Under the pieces are notes generated by a model. The model was not told where the DNA came from and searched no databases. It was given only the letters and a program-made list of their open reading frames with translations. A stretch of 64,000 nt of DNA from Dysidea avara (taxonomy: Eukaryota; Porifera; Demospongiae; Dictyoceratida; Dysideidae): positions 21,909,133-21,973,132 of the forward strand of contig NC_089274.1 of assembly GCF_963678975.1 (NCBI RefSeq). The letters are read 5' to 3'. This document shows, one piece after another, positions 49,701 to 61,276 of the stretch. A program made the position numbers and the translations under genes. Numbering within the stretch: position 1 is the first letter of the stretch; every line of letters starts with the position of its first letter.

Positions 49701-52700
49701 TCCCTTGCCAGATCTCGGTGGGACCTCCACTGTACTATGACCGCCTAAATGTGACAAGTAACGTGGGGACTACTTCATTAACAACTGCACATGCGTACCA
49801 CTGTACACTCTATTTAATACACAACACATAAACTACTGTTCTATAAGTCTGTTACAGTCAACAGTGTTACATTTACAAGAAATTTAAATCACTAAAGTAG
49901 CTAAGCTGTGTGTGTTCATCTTGCACTACTGGGAGCAGCCTTCGCCCGCATTATTCTCCTGACCACAGCATGTTAGCTACACACTGTATATGCTTTGCCC
50001 CTGTTGTTAGGCTGTCCCATTTGTACATGTACGTGACCTGGTCCTAGATAATATGTAGTTATAACAAGCTATGTGGATATGACTGAAATATAGCACGCTC
50101 TTCCCTCGGGTGCTTCACACCCTTGGGAAACATGCATATGTTTCAGTCATATCCCTCGGAAATGTACTATATGAATGCATGCCTCTTGCAGGCCTTGTGC
50201 TATGGTTGTGCCTGATTTTGAGTTGATTTGTGAAATTATGTTGGTGGCAGAAGGTTTCCTTGATGCTCGACTGTTAGCCAGAAAGTTCATTACTTTGTAC
50301 ACACTTTGCAGAGAACTGCTATCAAAACAGGTAACATTGAAACTGTTTTATCAATTGTTGCTCAGGCGATAATCTCCTAGGATCACTATGATTGGGGTTT
50401 ACGAGCCATCAAGTCAGTGTTGGTAGTGGCTGGGTCTCTGAAGAGAAGTGACCGGGGCAGGCCTGAGGACCAAGTGTTGATGAGAGCTCTTAGAGATTTC
50501 AACATTCCCAAAATTGTCACTGATGACATGCCAGTGTTTATGGGTCTGATTGGAGACTTGTTCCCTGCCCTAGATGTACCCAGGAAGAGAGATTTGGATT
50601 TTGAGAAATTTGTGAAGCAATCTATTGTGGTACGTGTCTATGTGTGTACATGCATGCATGCGCATACATGTGCACGTGTGTGCAGTAAGAGTAAGACAGT
50701 GTGTAGTGCAGCACATGTGTATGCATGTGTAGGTAATTATATATTCTAACAGAACAGTCAGGTTGTAAGCTGCATTTTTTCGCTCTCAAGGAACTCGGTC
50801 TACAACCTGAGGACAGTTTTGTACTGAAGGTAGTTCAATTGGAGGAACTACTAAATGTTAGACACTCTGTGTTTGTTATTGGCAATGCTGGTACTGGCAA
50901 GACACAAATCCTCAAGTCACTTAACAAGACTTATGCTATTATGAAGCGTAAACCAGTTTGGGTTGACATCAACCCTAAAGCTGTCACAACTAATGAACTG
51001 TTTGGCTACATCAACCGTGCAACCAGAGAATGGAAGGATGGTTAGTGCATCTTGTATGAGTAGTTGGGTCAATGTGTCCTCTTTGTTTGTACACAGGCTT
51101 GTTCTCTGTGATCATGAGAGATATGTCAAATTTGGCCAACCCTGATTCTCCAAAGTGGATAGTATTGGATGGAGACATTGATACAATGTGGATCGAGTCT
51201 CTTAATACTGTAATGGATGACAATAAGGTACATACATGCTAACTCGTACAACACAGTGGTATACATTACTACAATGTAATTAGGTACTAACGTTGGCCAG
51301 TAATGAACGTATACCCCTAACCCCTTCAATGAGGTTGATGTTTGAGATTGGTCATCTTCGAACTGCCACTCCAGCCACAGTTTCACGTGCTGGTATCCTA
51401 TTTGTTAACCCAGCTGACTTGGGTTGGAACCCGTGAGTAGTTCTAGCAGTAATACTAATAGTCACTTTGTGTGTTATATAGTTACATACAGAGTTGGATT
51501 GATAAACGAGAGATACAGTCAGAAAAGGCCAATTTGACTATCTTATTTGATCGCTATGTGCCAACATGTTTAGATGCACTAAGACAACGTTTCAAGAAGA
51601 TCACTCCGATAACAGACTTCAGCATGTTACAAACTCTCTGCTTCTTGTTGGAGTCTTTCCTTAATGCCAAGAACACTCCACCTGATTGCCCTAAGGAGTG
51701 GTATGAGCTGTACTTCGTGTTTGCTGCAGTTTGGGCCTTTGGTGGATCAATGTTCCAAGATCAGGTAACAATTAGATATGTATTGAATGTATATTGATGA
51801 GTTTTCTTAGCTGGTTGATTATCGAGTTGAGTTCTCAAAGTGGTGGGTGACAGAATTTAAAGTGGTGAAATTCCCTTCTCAAGGCACTGTCTTTGATTAC
51901 TTCCTTGATTCTGACACAAAGAAGTGGATGCCATGGAATGAAAAGGTGCCCAAGTATAGCATGGATCCCGACATGCCCTTACAGGTAAAATTATTCATTC
52001 TAACTAATTAAACGAATTTCGAGGATGTGTGATAGGCCGTGTTGGTGCACACCGCAGAAACAATCAGATATCGTTACTTTGTTGACTTACTAATGGACCA
52101 AGGACGTCCGGTAATGTTAGTTGGTAACGCAGGTAGTGGTAAAACTGTCATGATCGGTGACAAGTTAGCTGGTCTTGGAGAAGACATGATGGTCACCACC
52201 ATACCATTAAACTACTACACCACATCTATGATGTTACAACAAGTCATGGAGAAACCATTGGAAAAGAAAGCTGGTAAAAATTATGGACCACCTGGTACGA
52301 AGAAACTCATTTATTTCATTGATGATATGAACATGCCAGAGGTGATTACATTGTTATAAACTTTGCTTTGTGTACAACAGCTTTGTATAGGTTGATTTGT
52401 ATGGCACAGTTCAACCTCACACATTGATCAGACAACATCTTGATTACAAACATTGGTATGATCGACAGAAGATGATCCTCAAGGAAGTCCACAATGTTCA
52501 ATATGTTGCCTGTATGAACCCTACTGCTGGTAGCTTTACCATTAACCCTCGACTGCAACGTCATTTCTCTGTGTTTGCTGTCAGCTTCCCAGGGGTGGCT
52601 GCCCTTAACACAATCTATCATAGCATCTTGTCTGGCCATATCTCCGGTGGTGGCTTCACCTCACAAATACAAAAATGTGTGGATAAGATAATTAGTGGGG

Positions 52701-55700
52701 CATTAGCTCTGCATCAGAAGGTAACAACCATATCAAATTGTCTAATATATCAAAATGAATTTTAGGTGGCCAGTACATTCTTACCAACTGCCATCAAGTT
52801 TCACTACATTTTTAATTTACGAGACCTTTCAAACATATTTCAGGTAATATTTTCTGGTAGCTCATGTATATTATGGTGCTGTACAGGGAGCGCTGTTTGC
52901 TGGTTCTGACTGTATCAAAACTCCAATGGACTTTGTGCGTTTATGGCTACATGAAGCTAGTCGAGTATATGGAGACAAGCTAGTGGATGAAAAAGACATA
53001 GCTATGTTTGAGAAAATTAAATTTGAAATTGCCAAGCAAAGTTTTGAAGTAAGAGAATTTGTTTTATATTAATCCTTTATTTTAAATTTTTTCTGTAGGA
53101 TTTAGATGATGACGCACTAAGATCAGAGCCACTGATTTTTTGCCACTTTGCTACTGGAATTGGTGAACCAAAATACTTGTCTATCCCCACCTGGCCTCAT
53201 CTTAGCAAAATCCTTGAAGAAGCTTTAGAGTCTTACAATGAAATCAATGCTGTCATGAATTTGGTATTGTTTGAAGATGCTTTGCAACATATGTAAGTGA
53301 ATCTTTTTAAATATAGAAAACAATTCATATTGTAACACCATATTTATAGATGTCGTATTAATCGTATTTTGGAGTCACCTCGTGGTAATGCATTACTTGT
53401 TGGTGTTGGCGGTAGTGGTAAACAAAGCTTAACAAGACTAGCTGCTTCTGTCAGTGGCTTAGAAGTATTTCAGATACAACTACGTAAAGGATATAGCTCA
53501 GCAGATTTAAAGGTTACTACTTTATCATTGTTCATTCATTGCTACATAAATCATATATATTCCAAATAGCTTGACTTGGCACAACTGTACATCAAGGCTG
53601 GTGTTAAGAGTATAGGCACAGTGTTCTTACTGACTGATGCTCAAGTACCTGATGAACGGTTCCTTGTGTTAATCAATGACTTGTTAGCATCTGGTGAAAT
53701 CCCTGGCTTGTTTGCTGATGATGAGCTAGAGAATGTCATCAATGGTGTACGTAATGAAGTGAAGGGTGCTGGTATACAAGACACTAAAGAGAATTGTTGG
53801 AAATTCTTTATTGATCGAGTTAGAAGACAACTGAAGGTAATCATGAAATGACTGTAAATTTTGATAATTTCGACTTCTCTTTAGGTTGTGTTGTGTTTTT
53901 CACCTGTTGGTACCACACTGAGGGTACGTAGCAGAAAGTTCCCAGCTGTAGTCAATTGTACTAGTATTGACTGGTTCCATGAATGGCCGGAAGAAGCTTT
54001 AGTGTCTGTTAGCTCAAGATTCTTGGCTGAAGTTGAACTTATTTCTGTAAGAATTATCCTGCACTGTAAATAGCATTTATTCAATTCGTGTATATAGGAA
54101 GATGTGCGTAAATCAGTGGCAAAGTTTATGGCCTATGTGCACAGCAGTGTTAATGAAATGAGCAAATTATATTTGGCTAATGAACGACGTTACAACTACA
54201 CTACACCCAAGAGTTTTCTTGAGCAGATCAAACTTTACGAGAACCTGTTAAACAAGAAACACCAAGAGTTGACCTCCAGTATGGAGAGATTGGAGGGTGG
54301 ACTGACTAAACTACAGAGCACTGCTGCTCAGGTAGATGATTTGAAAGAGAAATTGGCTGCTCAAGAAGTGGAACTTAAGCAAAAGAATGAAGATGCTGAT
54401 GCTTTGATTGAGAAGGTAAATTTGTTACACTCTGCATGTTTTCACTACCTTCTTGTATGATAGGTCGGTATAGAGACAGAAAAAGTTAGCAAAGAGAAAG
54501 AGATTGCTGACGCTGAAGAAAAGAAGGTGGCTATTATTAACAAGGAGGTATCAGAAAAACAGAGATCTTGTGAAGAAGATTTAGCTAAGGCAGAACCTGC
54601 CCTCAAAGCTGCAGAGGCTGCTCTCAACACACTAAACAAAAACAATCTTACTGAACTGAAATCTTTTGGCAAACCTCCTCCTGCAGTAGTGAATGTTACT
54701 GCAGCTGTAGTAGTACTATTGTCACCTACCAGTAAAATACCGAAGGATCGTAGTTGGAATGTTTGTAAAGCATTTATGGGCAAAGTAGATGCTTTCCTGG
54801 ATTCTCTACTACATTTTGATAAGGAGAACATTGCTGATCCCAACCTTAAGGCTGTTGATCCATATCTGAGCAATCCTGAGTTTGATCCAGAATTTATCCG
54901 TAACAAATCATTTGCTGCTTCTGGTTTGTGTTCATGGGCCATTAACATTGTAAAGTTTTATCGAGTGTTTTGTGATGTGGAGCCCAAGCGACGTGCTCTG
55001 GCTCAAGCCAATGCAGAATTAGCAGCTGCTCAGCATAAATTGGCTCAGATCAAGGCCAAAATTGCTGAATTAGATGAAAATCTTGCATCTCTAACAGCTG
55101 AATTTGAGACTGCCACAGCTGCCAAGCTGAAATGTCAACAGGAAGCCGAGTCAACAGCACTGACAATATCTCTTGCTAATCGGCTAGTAGGGGGTCTTGC
55201 CTCAGAGAAGGTACGTTGGGCTGAGTCTGTACAGAGGTTCAAACAAGAAGAGAAGACGCTACCTGGAGATGTACTGCTGACAACAGCCTACCTGTCCTAT
55301 GTGGGCTGCTTCGGTAAGAGCTATCGACAAGATTTGCTGGATAATAAATGGCAACCATTTTTGAATAAGCTAGAGGTATGTTAAGTACTTTGGTAAATTA
55401 AAGTTAGACGTGTATTTTTAGCCTAAAATACCGATGACAGAAGGACTGGATGTACTCCACTTGCTAACTGATGGAGCCACTATTGCCATTTGGAACAATG
55501 AAAACCTCCCCAGTGATAGAATGTCTACTGAGAATGCTACTATACTGACAAATGCAGAACGTTGGCCTCTCATGATAGATCCACAACTACAAGGGATAAA
55601 GTGGATCAAGACCAGGGAGGGAGAAGAATTGCAGGTGATCCGACTTGGACAAAGAAGGTAAACAATCTTGATTCTACCATGCAAATTTAGTACTCTTTTA

Positions 55701-58700
55701 TCAACAGCTATTTGGATTCTATTGAGAGAGCAGTATCTAATGGAGACTGTATGTTGATTGAGAACATTGAAGAATCTGTTGATCCTGTATTGGACCATTT
55801 ACTAGGTAGAAATACTATCAAGAAAGGAAGGTAATGAATCATATGTAAATAATGTGTATTGAAGAATGCATTATTTTTTAGGGCAATTAAAATTGGTGAC
55901 AAGGAAGTTGAATATAATCCAAAGTTTAGGCTAATTCTCCATACAAAGTTGGCTAATCCTCACTACAAACCTGAGATGCAGGCCCAGTGTACACTAATCA
56001 ACTTCACAGTCACCAGGGATGGTTTAGAGGATCAGTTGTTGGCTGAAGTGGTGGCCACTGAACGACCTGACCTGGAGACCCTTAAAGCTCAGCTCACTAA
56101 ACAACAAAATGATTTCAAGATCAAACTAAAGGAACTTGAAGATTCTCTGTTAAACCGTTTATCTTCGGCTGAAGGAAACTTCCTTGGTGATACCTCACTT
56201 GTAGAAAACTTGGAGACTACTAAACGTACAGCAGCAGAAATTGAGGAAAAAGTCAAGGAAGCTATCGTGACTGAGAAAAAGATTAATGAAGCCAGAGAAC
56301 ATTATCGTCCTGCTGCAGCCAGAGCTTCCTTGTTGTACTTTATTCTTAGTGACTTGAACAAGATAAACCCGCTATACCAGTTCTCACTGAAGGCATTCAG
56401 TGTGGTATTTCACAAGGCCATAGAGAGGGCAGATCCTTCTGAGGACCTGAAACAGCGTGTTGAAAATCTGATTGATTCTATCACTTACTCTGTATTCATG
56501 TACACTAGCCGTGGTCTGTTTGAGAAGGATAAGTTGACATTTACTTCACAAGTGACATTCCAGGTACACAAGTGTGAAATAGTGCTGTGTGTTCTATTAG
56601 AGTATTTCATTTGTTCAGGTGTTGCTAATGAAGAAAGAACTTGATCCAGTCGAGTTAGACTTCTTGCTACGTTTCCCTGCAGTTCCTAATGTTGTTAGTC
56701 CAGTTGATTTCCTCACCAACAACTCCTGGGGTGGTATGAAGGCATTGTCCAACATGGAACAATTCAGGAATCTTGACAAGGACATTGAAGGGTCTGCCAA
56801 GAGATGGAAGAAATTCTCCGAGAGTGAGTGTCCAGAGAAAGAGAAATTCCCTGGAGAATGGAAGAACAAGTCATCTTTACAGAAATTGTGTATCATGCGT
56901 GCTCTCAGGCCTGACCGAATGACATATGCATTAAGGTATATATCACCCTTTATTTATTTAGTGTATAATAGGTTTTGTGTAGGTTGTTTGTTGAGGAACG
57001 ATTGGGGTCCAAATATGTGGAAGGAAGAAATATTGAATTTGAAGTATCGTATGGAGAGAGTGGTCCTGCTACTCCCATCTTCTTTGTGCTGTCACCTGGT
57101 GTGGATCCATTGAAAGATGTCGAGGCTTTGGGAAAGAAACTAAACTTCACAGTAGACAATAGAAACTTCCACAATGTTTCACTGGGACAGGTAACGACTT
57201 GAGAGAATTATAACAGTTAATAATTTACAAACATTTTAGGGTCAAGAGGTTGTTGCTGAACGAGCTCTGGAGGTTGCTGGCACCGAAGGCCACTGGGTGA
57301 TTTTACAGAATATTCATTTGGTGGCTAAATGGCTGGGCAAACTAGAGAAGACATTAGAACAGTATAGCACAGGCAGTCACCCTGATTATAGAGTGTACAT
57401 GTCGGCAGAACCAGCAGGAGTTCCCTCTGAGCACATCATCCCACAAGGAATACTGGAGTCTTCAATTAAGATCACTAATGAACCTCCAACTGGAATGATG
57501 GCCAATCTCCACAAAGCATTGGACAACTTCAACCAGGTACAGTCGATATTACCTTTCTTTGTCACTACACCATGTTATATAGGATACTCTTGAGATGTGT
57601 TCAAGGGAAAATGAGTTTAAGAGCATCTTAAATTCTCTGTGTTACTTCCATGCTGTTGTGGTGGAGAGGAGAAAGTTTGGTCCTCAGGGATGGAATCGCT
57701 CTTACCCTTACAACACTGGCGATCTCACTATCAGTGTTAATGTGCTGTATAACTACCTGGAGGCTAATGCTAAGGTGCCCTGGACTGACCTGCGTTACCT
57801 GTTTGGCGAGATCATGTATGGTGGGCATATCACTGATGACTGGGACAGGAGATTGTGCAGGACTTACCTCGAAGAGTTTATGAAACCAGAACAGGTAAAA
57901 GAATAATAACATATTGTAAAATTGTCCAGAAGGCATTTTCTAATCCCACAGCTTGATGGTGACTTAATGCTAGCCCCAGGCTACCCTGTGCCTCCCAACT
58001 CAGACTATGTTGGCTACCATCAATATATCGATGAGAACCTGCCCCCAGAGAGTCCCTACTTGTATGGACTACATCCTAATGCTGAGATAGGCTTTCTCAC
58101 AACTACCTCAGAGAGCTTGTTCCGTACTGTACTAGAAATGCAGCCTAGGGATACATCTGGTGGAGCAGGGGCTGCTTCTTCAAGAGAAGAAAAGGTATAC
58201 ACACTATTTAGAATGTGCTGAATCATTTTAAAATGATACATGCTTCTGTAGGTGAAAACTTTGCTGGATGAAATAATGGAGAAGTTGCCTGAAGAGTTTA
58301 ACCTACCGGAGATGATGGCAAGATGTGAAGACAGGACACCTTATGTGGTTGTTGCTTTCCAGGAGTGTGAGAGGATGAATGGATTGACTAGAGAAATGAA
58401 GAGGACTTTGAAAGAACTGGATCTTGGATTGAAGGTAACCAATTTTGCTACTCTACATATAGCTATGACCAGTGGTGTTTGTGTAGGGTGAACTTACCAT
58501 CACAGCTGGAATGGAAGAACTAGAGAATGCTTTGTTCTTGGGTGATGTACCCAATAACTGGGCCAAGAGAGCTTACCCTTCCCTCAACAACCTTGCTGCT
58601 TGGTATGTTGACCTTTTGTTACGTATCAAGGAGTTAGAATCTTGGGTGACCGATTTCAACATGCCAATAGCAGTGTGGTTAGCTGGTTTGTTTAACCCCC

Positions 58701-59104
58701 AATCCTTCCTCACTGCAATCATGCAGTCTATGGCCCGTAAAAATGAGTGGCCTCTTGATAAAATGTGTCTACAATGTGATGTGACGAAGAAGAACAAAGA
58801 AGACTTTGGCAGTCCACCTCGTGAAGGAGCATACGTGCATGGTTTATTCATGGAGGGTGCTAGGTGGGATACCCAGACTGGCTTAATCCAGGAGTCACGT
58901 TTGAAGGAACTAACCCCTCCAATGCCAGTGATCTTCATTAAGGCCATTCCAGTTGATAAACAAGAGACAAAGAACATCTACGAGTGTCCTGTATACAAGA
59001 CCAAGCATCGTGGTCCAACTTTTGTGTGGACCTTTAATCTGAAGACAAAGGAAAAGGCAGCCAAGTGGGTGATTGCTGGAGTGGCTCTACTGCTAAGTGT
59101 GTAA
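36800..59104 (+). CDS. Axonemal outer-arm dynein heavy chain, DNAH9/11/17 class, complete
   Basis: Motor subunit of the outer dynein arm that drives ciliary/flagellar beating. 52 exons were read: 36800-37165, 37283-37476, 37527-37716, 37776-37875, 37920-38131, 38184-38411, 38470-38637, 38690-38806, 38860-39125, 39179-39247, 39425-39813, 39869-40038, 40085-40159, 40211-40546, 40705-41129, 41244-41583, 41636-41722, 41773-42174, 42219-42464, 42517-42741, 42794-42885, 42937-43063, 43114-43793, 43847-44003, 44054-44316, 50192-50330, 50381-50629, 50791-51040, 51097-51227, 51284-51432, 51482-51764, 51811-51984, 52036-52341, 52391-52720, 52766-52843, 52887-53048, 53099-53292, 53350-53512, 53570-53836, 53885-54046, 54098-54415, 54464-55375, 55422-55657, 55708-55830, 55882-56563, 56619-56935, 56983-57190, 57240-57536, 57583-57894, 57952-58194, 58252-58434, 58487-59104. 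All phases close, giving about 4469 residues, the usual length (4460-4490). The N-terminal KGKTLLPLP and [12 protein letters not shown] motifs and the C-terminal [15 protein letters not shown] place it in the beta-type outer-arm class. The retroelement insertion in intron 25 does not touch coding sequence. Confidence 0.95.
41155..41205. repeat. Alternating purine-pyrimidine (GT/GC) tract in dynein intron 15
   Basis: ACGCGTGCGTGTGTGCGTGC and the CACGCACGCAC that follows form a nearly perfect alternating tract with a self-complementary centre. A similar TG/CA-rich tract is in the intron at 50630-50720. Both are Z-DNA-prone. Confidence 0.6.
43847..44316 (+). other. AAA1 catalytic ATPase site of the dynein
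   Basis: The Walker A motif GPAGTGKT is encoded at 43902-43925, preceded by GAPA. CFDEFNR in exon 25 supplies Walker B, and the sensor region [17 protein letters not shown] follows. These are the residues of the main ATP hydrolysis site and all are intact. The reading frame continues after the 5875-bp intron with [15 protein letters not shown], splitting codon AG|G. Confidence 0.95.
44317..44739 (+). other. Left part of dynein intron 25
   Basis: The GTAAGC donor is at 44317. A C-run lies at 44372-44380 and a solo TATGTGACTGAATTT repeat end lies near 44517, matching the TIR of the element at 21702-23208. No exon is seen before 50192. Confidence 0.6.
44805..45383 (-). pseudogene. Truncated integrase N-terminus
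   Basis: The segment [20 protein letters not shown] (before 45240) and the later [10 protein letters not shown] (near 44870) correspond to the start of a Ty3-type integrase and the first strand of its catalytic core. The remaining core with the other acidic catalytic residues is absent. The element is thus truncated or decayed at its 3' end. Confidence 0.75.
45310..46863 (-). pseudogene. Broken reverse transcriptase / RNase H of the Ty3-type element
   Basis: Frame 46863-46507 covers the RT N-terminus (ending [13 protein letters not shown]). A stop near 46507, a frameshift near 46417 and a stop near 46238 interrupt the domain. Frame 46231-45479 has the catalytic YIDD box (46204-46193), [25 protein letters not shown] and the RNase H start [16 protein letters not shown]. 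The RNase H end, with the ADALSRNP signature, lies in a third frame at 45582-45310. Confidence 0.9.
46921..47398. mobile_element. Pogo-like MITE nested in the retrotransposon
   Basis: The left end TA-CAGTCAAACCTGTCTAAT and the right end, on the minus strand, (TA)GCCAAACCTCTCTAATCTGA form terminal inverted repeats. Internally GTAATCCGACA-like units repeat several times (for example 47035-47055, 47100-47112). It splits the retrotransposon pol between the protease-RT linker and RT, so it inserted after or during the decay of that copy. Confidence 0.7.
47400..48060 (-). pseudogene. Retrotransposon protease and protease-RT linker remnant
   Basis: A VDSG aspartic-protease-like active-site motif is read on the minus strand at about 48025-48045. 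A frameshift follows almost at once, then [16 protein letters not shown] sequence. The 47744-47541 frame belongs to the linker toward reverse transcriptase. Confidence 0.5.
48156..49641 (-). pseudogene. Retrotransposon gag remnant with CCHC zinc knuckle
   Basis: An upstream coiled-coil-rich frame (49641-49102) is followed in other frames by a gag-domain-like stretch near 48800-48530 ([30 protein letters not shown]). A zinc knuckle [14 protein letters not shown] (CX2CX4HX4C) lies at 48275-48234. Several frame changes separate these parts, so no intact Gag is encoded. Confidence 0.75.
50075..50154. mobile_element. 80-bp foldback MITE before dynein exon 26
   Basis: Arms GGATATGACTGAAATA and its complement (TTTCAGTCATATCC) surround a GC-rich centre (CCCTCGGG...CCCTTGGG). 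It lies 37 bp before the acceptor region of exon 26. Confidence 0.7.
50791..53512 (+). other. AAA2, AAA3 and AAA4 nucleotide-binding sites of the dynein
   Basis: Walker A motifs are GNAGTGKT for AAA2 (50881-50904), GNAGSGKT for AAA3 (52123-52146) and GVGGSGKQ for AAA4 (53402-53425). The last has Gln in place of Thr, as usual in axonemal chains. WIVLDGDID (AAA2) and [11 protein letters not shown] (AAA3) are the Walker B regions. Confidence 0.93.
54098..55375 (+). other. Dynein stalk coiled coil and microtubule-binding domain
   Basis: The first stalk helix runs from [20 protein letters not shown] through the [15 protein letters not shown] heptads. The microtubule-binding region contains [35 protein letters not shown] and [20 protein letters not shown]. 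The return helix starts [18 protein letters not shown]. All key blocks of the domain are present without gaps. Confidence 0.93.
55422..59104 (+). other. Dynein AAA5, AAA6 and C-terminal domain exons
   Basis: Exons 43-52 encode AAA5 ([19 protein letters not shown]), the [20 protein letters not shown] block and AAA6. The conserved GWGG-type C-terminal region includes [39 protein letters not shown] and the final [10 protein letters not shown]. The stop is TAA at 59102-59104. Confidence 0.92.
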
Positions 59105-59255
59105 CTGACTAGATAACTTAACCCGATCACTTGAATTTATTGCTTTGTATTTGTCTTATATTTTTTTTATTAAACGTGTTGTTTTAAATGTTACCATTTA
59201 TTCACACAGTAACAGTTTACGGCGCGTGTGGTACTTCTTCTGGTTGCATATGATA

Positions 59256-59261
59256 AATAAA
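59256..59261 (+). terminator. AATAAA poly(A) signal of the dynein gene
   Basis: AATAAA lies 152 bp after the TAA stop. An ATTAAA variant at about 59169 is an alternative closer signal. Confidence 0.55.
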
Positions 59262-60407
59262 GTACTTTTTCCTGTAAATAATGTGTATTGAGTATTAATA
59301 CTGTTACCTTGTGTTACCATTACAACTTATGCTTCCAAGTCTTTCACTAGTGAATGCTTTTCTGTTACAACATTTAATTTGTTAAAGACGAGGTGACAGT
59401 ATGAAACAGGGTCTTCCCAAAACACAAACTATTAATAGTACAGCAACAAAAATACAAAAGCAAAATTTTGGAGGACTGAGAGTCAGAACAAGCTGAACAG
59501 TGTTCCAGCATCCTTTTGATGCTATATATATAACCAGACCTACCAAATTACTTGCATCCTATGAACATCAAACTTTGCAGGTTCTCTCCACTGACAGAGT
59601 TGGGATATAGCTAGTTACTTCTGAAAAGTAACTCATGTATTTTGTCCATAACTATAGTATCTTTCGCGTGCTTGTTTGTTAACTTTTGTAACATTGCAAT
59701 GTATACACACTTCCCCAGATATTAGGTATATACTTTAATAGTTACTATTGTAGCTAGTTAATTTTTGGACAGTTATTCCTAGTTACAAGTTACTATAGCT
59801 AAGAGGATGCAACTAGTTATAATTATTACGATACTTAGTTGCAAAAGTATCTGATGCACATGCCAGGATCATCTATAGAAGGATACATCACCGAGTACAT
59901 CATGCACATTGTGAATTCACATTTGTGCCACATGTGCAGTGGAGTTTTAAAGGTTGGATCTATGCTGTGATCACATATGTAGTATAGGTCTACAACTTTC
60001 CTTTTTGTGCTTATCACCACCACTTATGATAATAGGGATAGTGGCATTTCTGGAGACAGACACTCAAGCAGTATACAATATTTTTGTAATGATTTGGACA
60101 CTTTTATAATTACACCTGTGCATTATAGTCATACATGATTCCTGCACAGTGCACAATATAATAATAATATATTTTTGTATCAGTTAAGAGTTTTATTCAG
60201 CCACTGTCGATTGTCATTTCTAGTAGCTATTTGATGTACCATAGTGCTCTTTTCTGTTAATTGTTATGTCAGTAAACAATAAATTTGTTCCCACTATGCG
60301 CAACAGCGGGGATAACAGGTGGCAAGGATAACTGGAGGGATGGAATCTACACTGAAGGCGGCAACTCAGATCACGTGATCTTATGAATCAATGTTGGGAG
60401 AAAGCAC
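59262..60407. other. Intergenic, no gene seen
   Basis: AT-rich sequence without recognisable coding or RNA genes. Short frames in it have no supported function. Confidence 0.5.
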
Positions 60408-61276
60408 AAGGGGGGGGCACGTAGGTACGCGCTGTAGGTAGATCTACGACCTCGGTCAGTCTTGACCGGCCGAAATTTCGCCTTGACCTGTGACTAAGAG
60501 CCTTATTCGACCTTTGCAATATTTCAGTACTTTTCGATTGTGGGTTGGAAATTTTTACCCTTATGATTATGATTATGATTATTATGATTAGATACTGGAA
60601 AGACAGCACTCAGTGCTGGTTACATCCAGGAGGGGGGGGGACCCTCAAAACAAAAAGGGGGTTAATTACAACAAATCTAGTCCAAAAATACAATTATTAA
60701 ACTGTTCTAGTGACTCTGTATCGATGATGTGATTAGGGAGGTTATTCCATTGCTTGATAGTCCCTGGAAAGTAACTCTGTTGGTAAGCAAGTGTTCTAGT
60801 TGGAGGAATTATATATCTGTATTGGTGATGCAATCTAGTTGGATATGAAGTAGGCTTGAAATACTCAGGGAGCTGGATAGATGGCAAAGCATGATGTAAT
60901 ACTCTATATAGTAAGTTCAAACGATCAATACATCTTCTGCTCTGTAGGCTCTTCCAATGCAGTTGATCCAACAGGTAAGTGACACTACTCATTGGATTGT
61001 AATCCGATGCTACCCATCTTGCAGCACGACGTTGTACCTTCTCTAAAGTATTAATTAAGTATAGCTGGTGAGGGTCCCAGACACAACTAGCATATTCCAG
61101 CAGAGGACGTATTGATGTTAAATAGGCTGTTATCTTAACTTCTTTGGAGCATTTACTTATATTACGTTTAAGAAAGTTGGGACCTTGACCACAGATTTGG
61201 TGGCTTTGACCATTGACTTAGACTTTGACCGCGGTCGCAGATCTACCTACAGTGAGTGCCTGTGTGTTACCCCCTT
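60408..61276. mobile_element. TIR-bounded element interrupted by a LINE fragment
   Basis: The left boundary AAGGGGG...CTGTAGGTAGATCT (60408-60444) is mirrored at the right boundary (61238-61276, minus strand AAGGGGGTAACACACAGGCA then CTGTAGGTAGATCT). Just inside, both ends have GACC/GGTC-rich sequence. The interior is largely a minus-strand LINE fragment, so the TIR element seems to be a small non-autonomous one carrying a nested insertion. Confidence 0.6.
60560..61206 (-). mobile_element. 5'-truncated CR1/Jockey-like LINE fragment with 3' microsatellite tail
   Basis: A continuous minus-strand frame from about 61190 to the stop at 60666 encodes a LINE reverse-transcriptase C-terminus: FLKRNISKCSKEVK, TSIRPLLEYASCVWDPHQL, LEKVQRRAARWVASDYNP, LHWKSLQSRRCIDRLN and FPGTIKQWNNLPNHI. 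The 3' side ends in a (TAATCA)n-like repeat (60561-60591), typical of such elements. No stop interrupts the remaining about 175 codons, so the insertion is younger than the LINE copy at 19830-20320. Confidence 0.8.

Larger units (their letters stand above)
44740..49760 (-). mobile_element. Dead Ty3-type LTR retrotransposon, antisense in dynein intron 25
   Basis: Minus-strand order is gag-like region (49640-48150), CCHC zinc knuckle, protease remnant (about 48040), reverse transcriptase and RNase H (46863-45310), then an integrase N-terminus ending near 44805. Pol order RT-RNaseH-integrase is that of Ty3 elements. Frameshifts, in-frame stops and the loss of most of the integrase catalytic core mean it cannot move by itself. 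A TATA-like/LTR-like AT-rich stretch lies at about 49770-49870, but I could not define a matching pair of LTRs. The right limit near 49760 and the left limit near 44740-44805 are approximate. Confidence 0.85.

Noticed and set aside
49770..49900. Candidate LTR of the Ty3-type element
   Set aside because: The AT-rich, TATA-like stretch is suggestive, but no second copy at the other end could be matched by eye, so I do not annotate LTRs.
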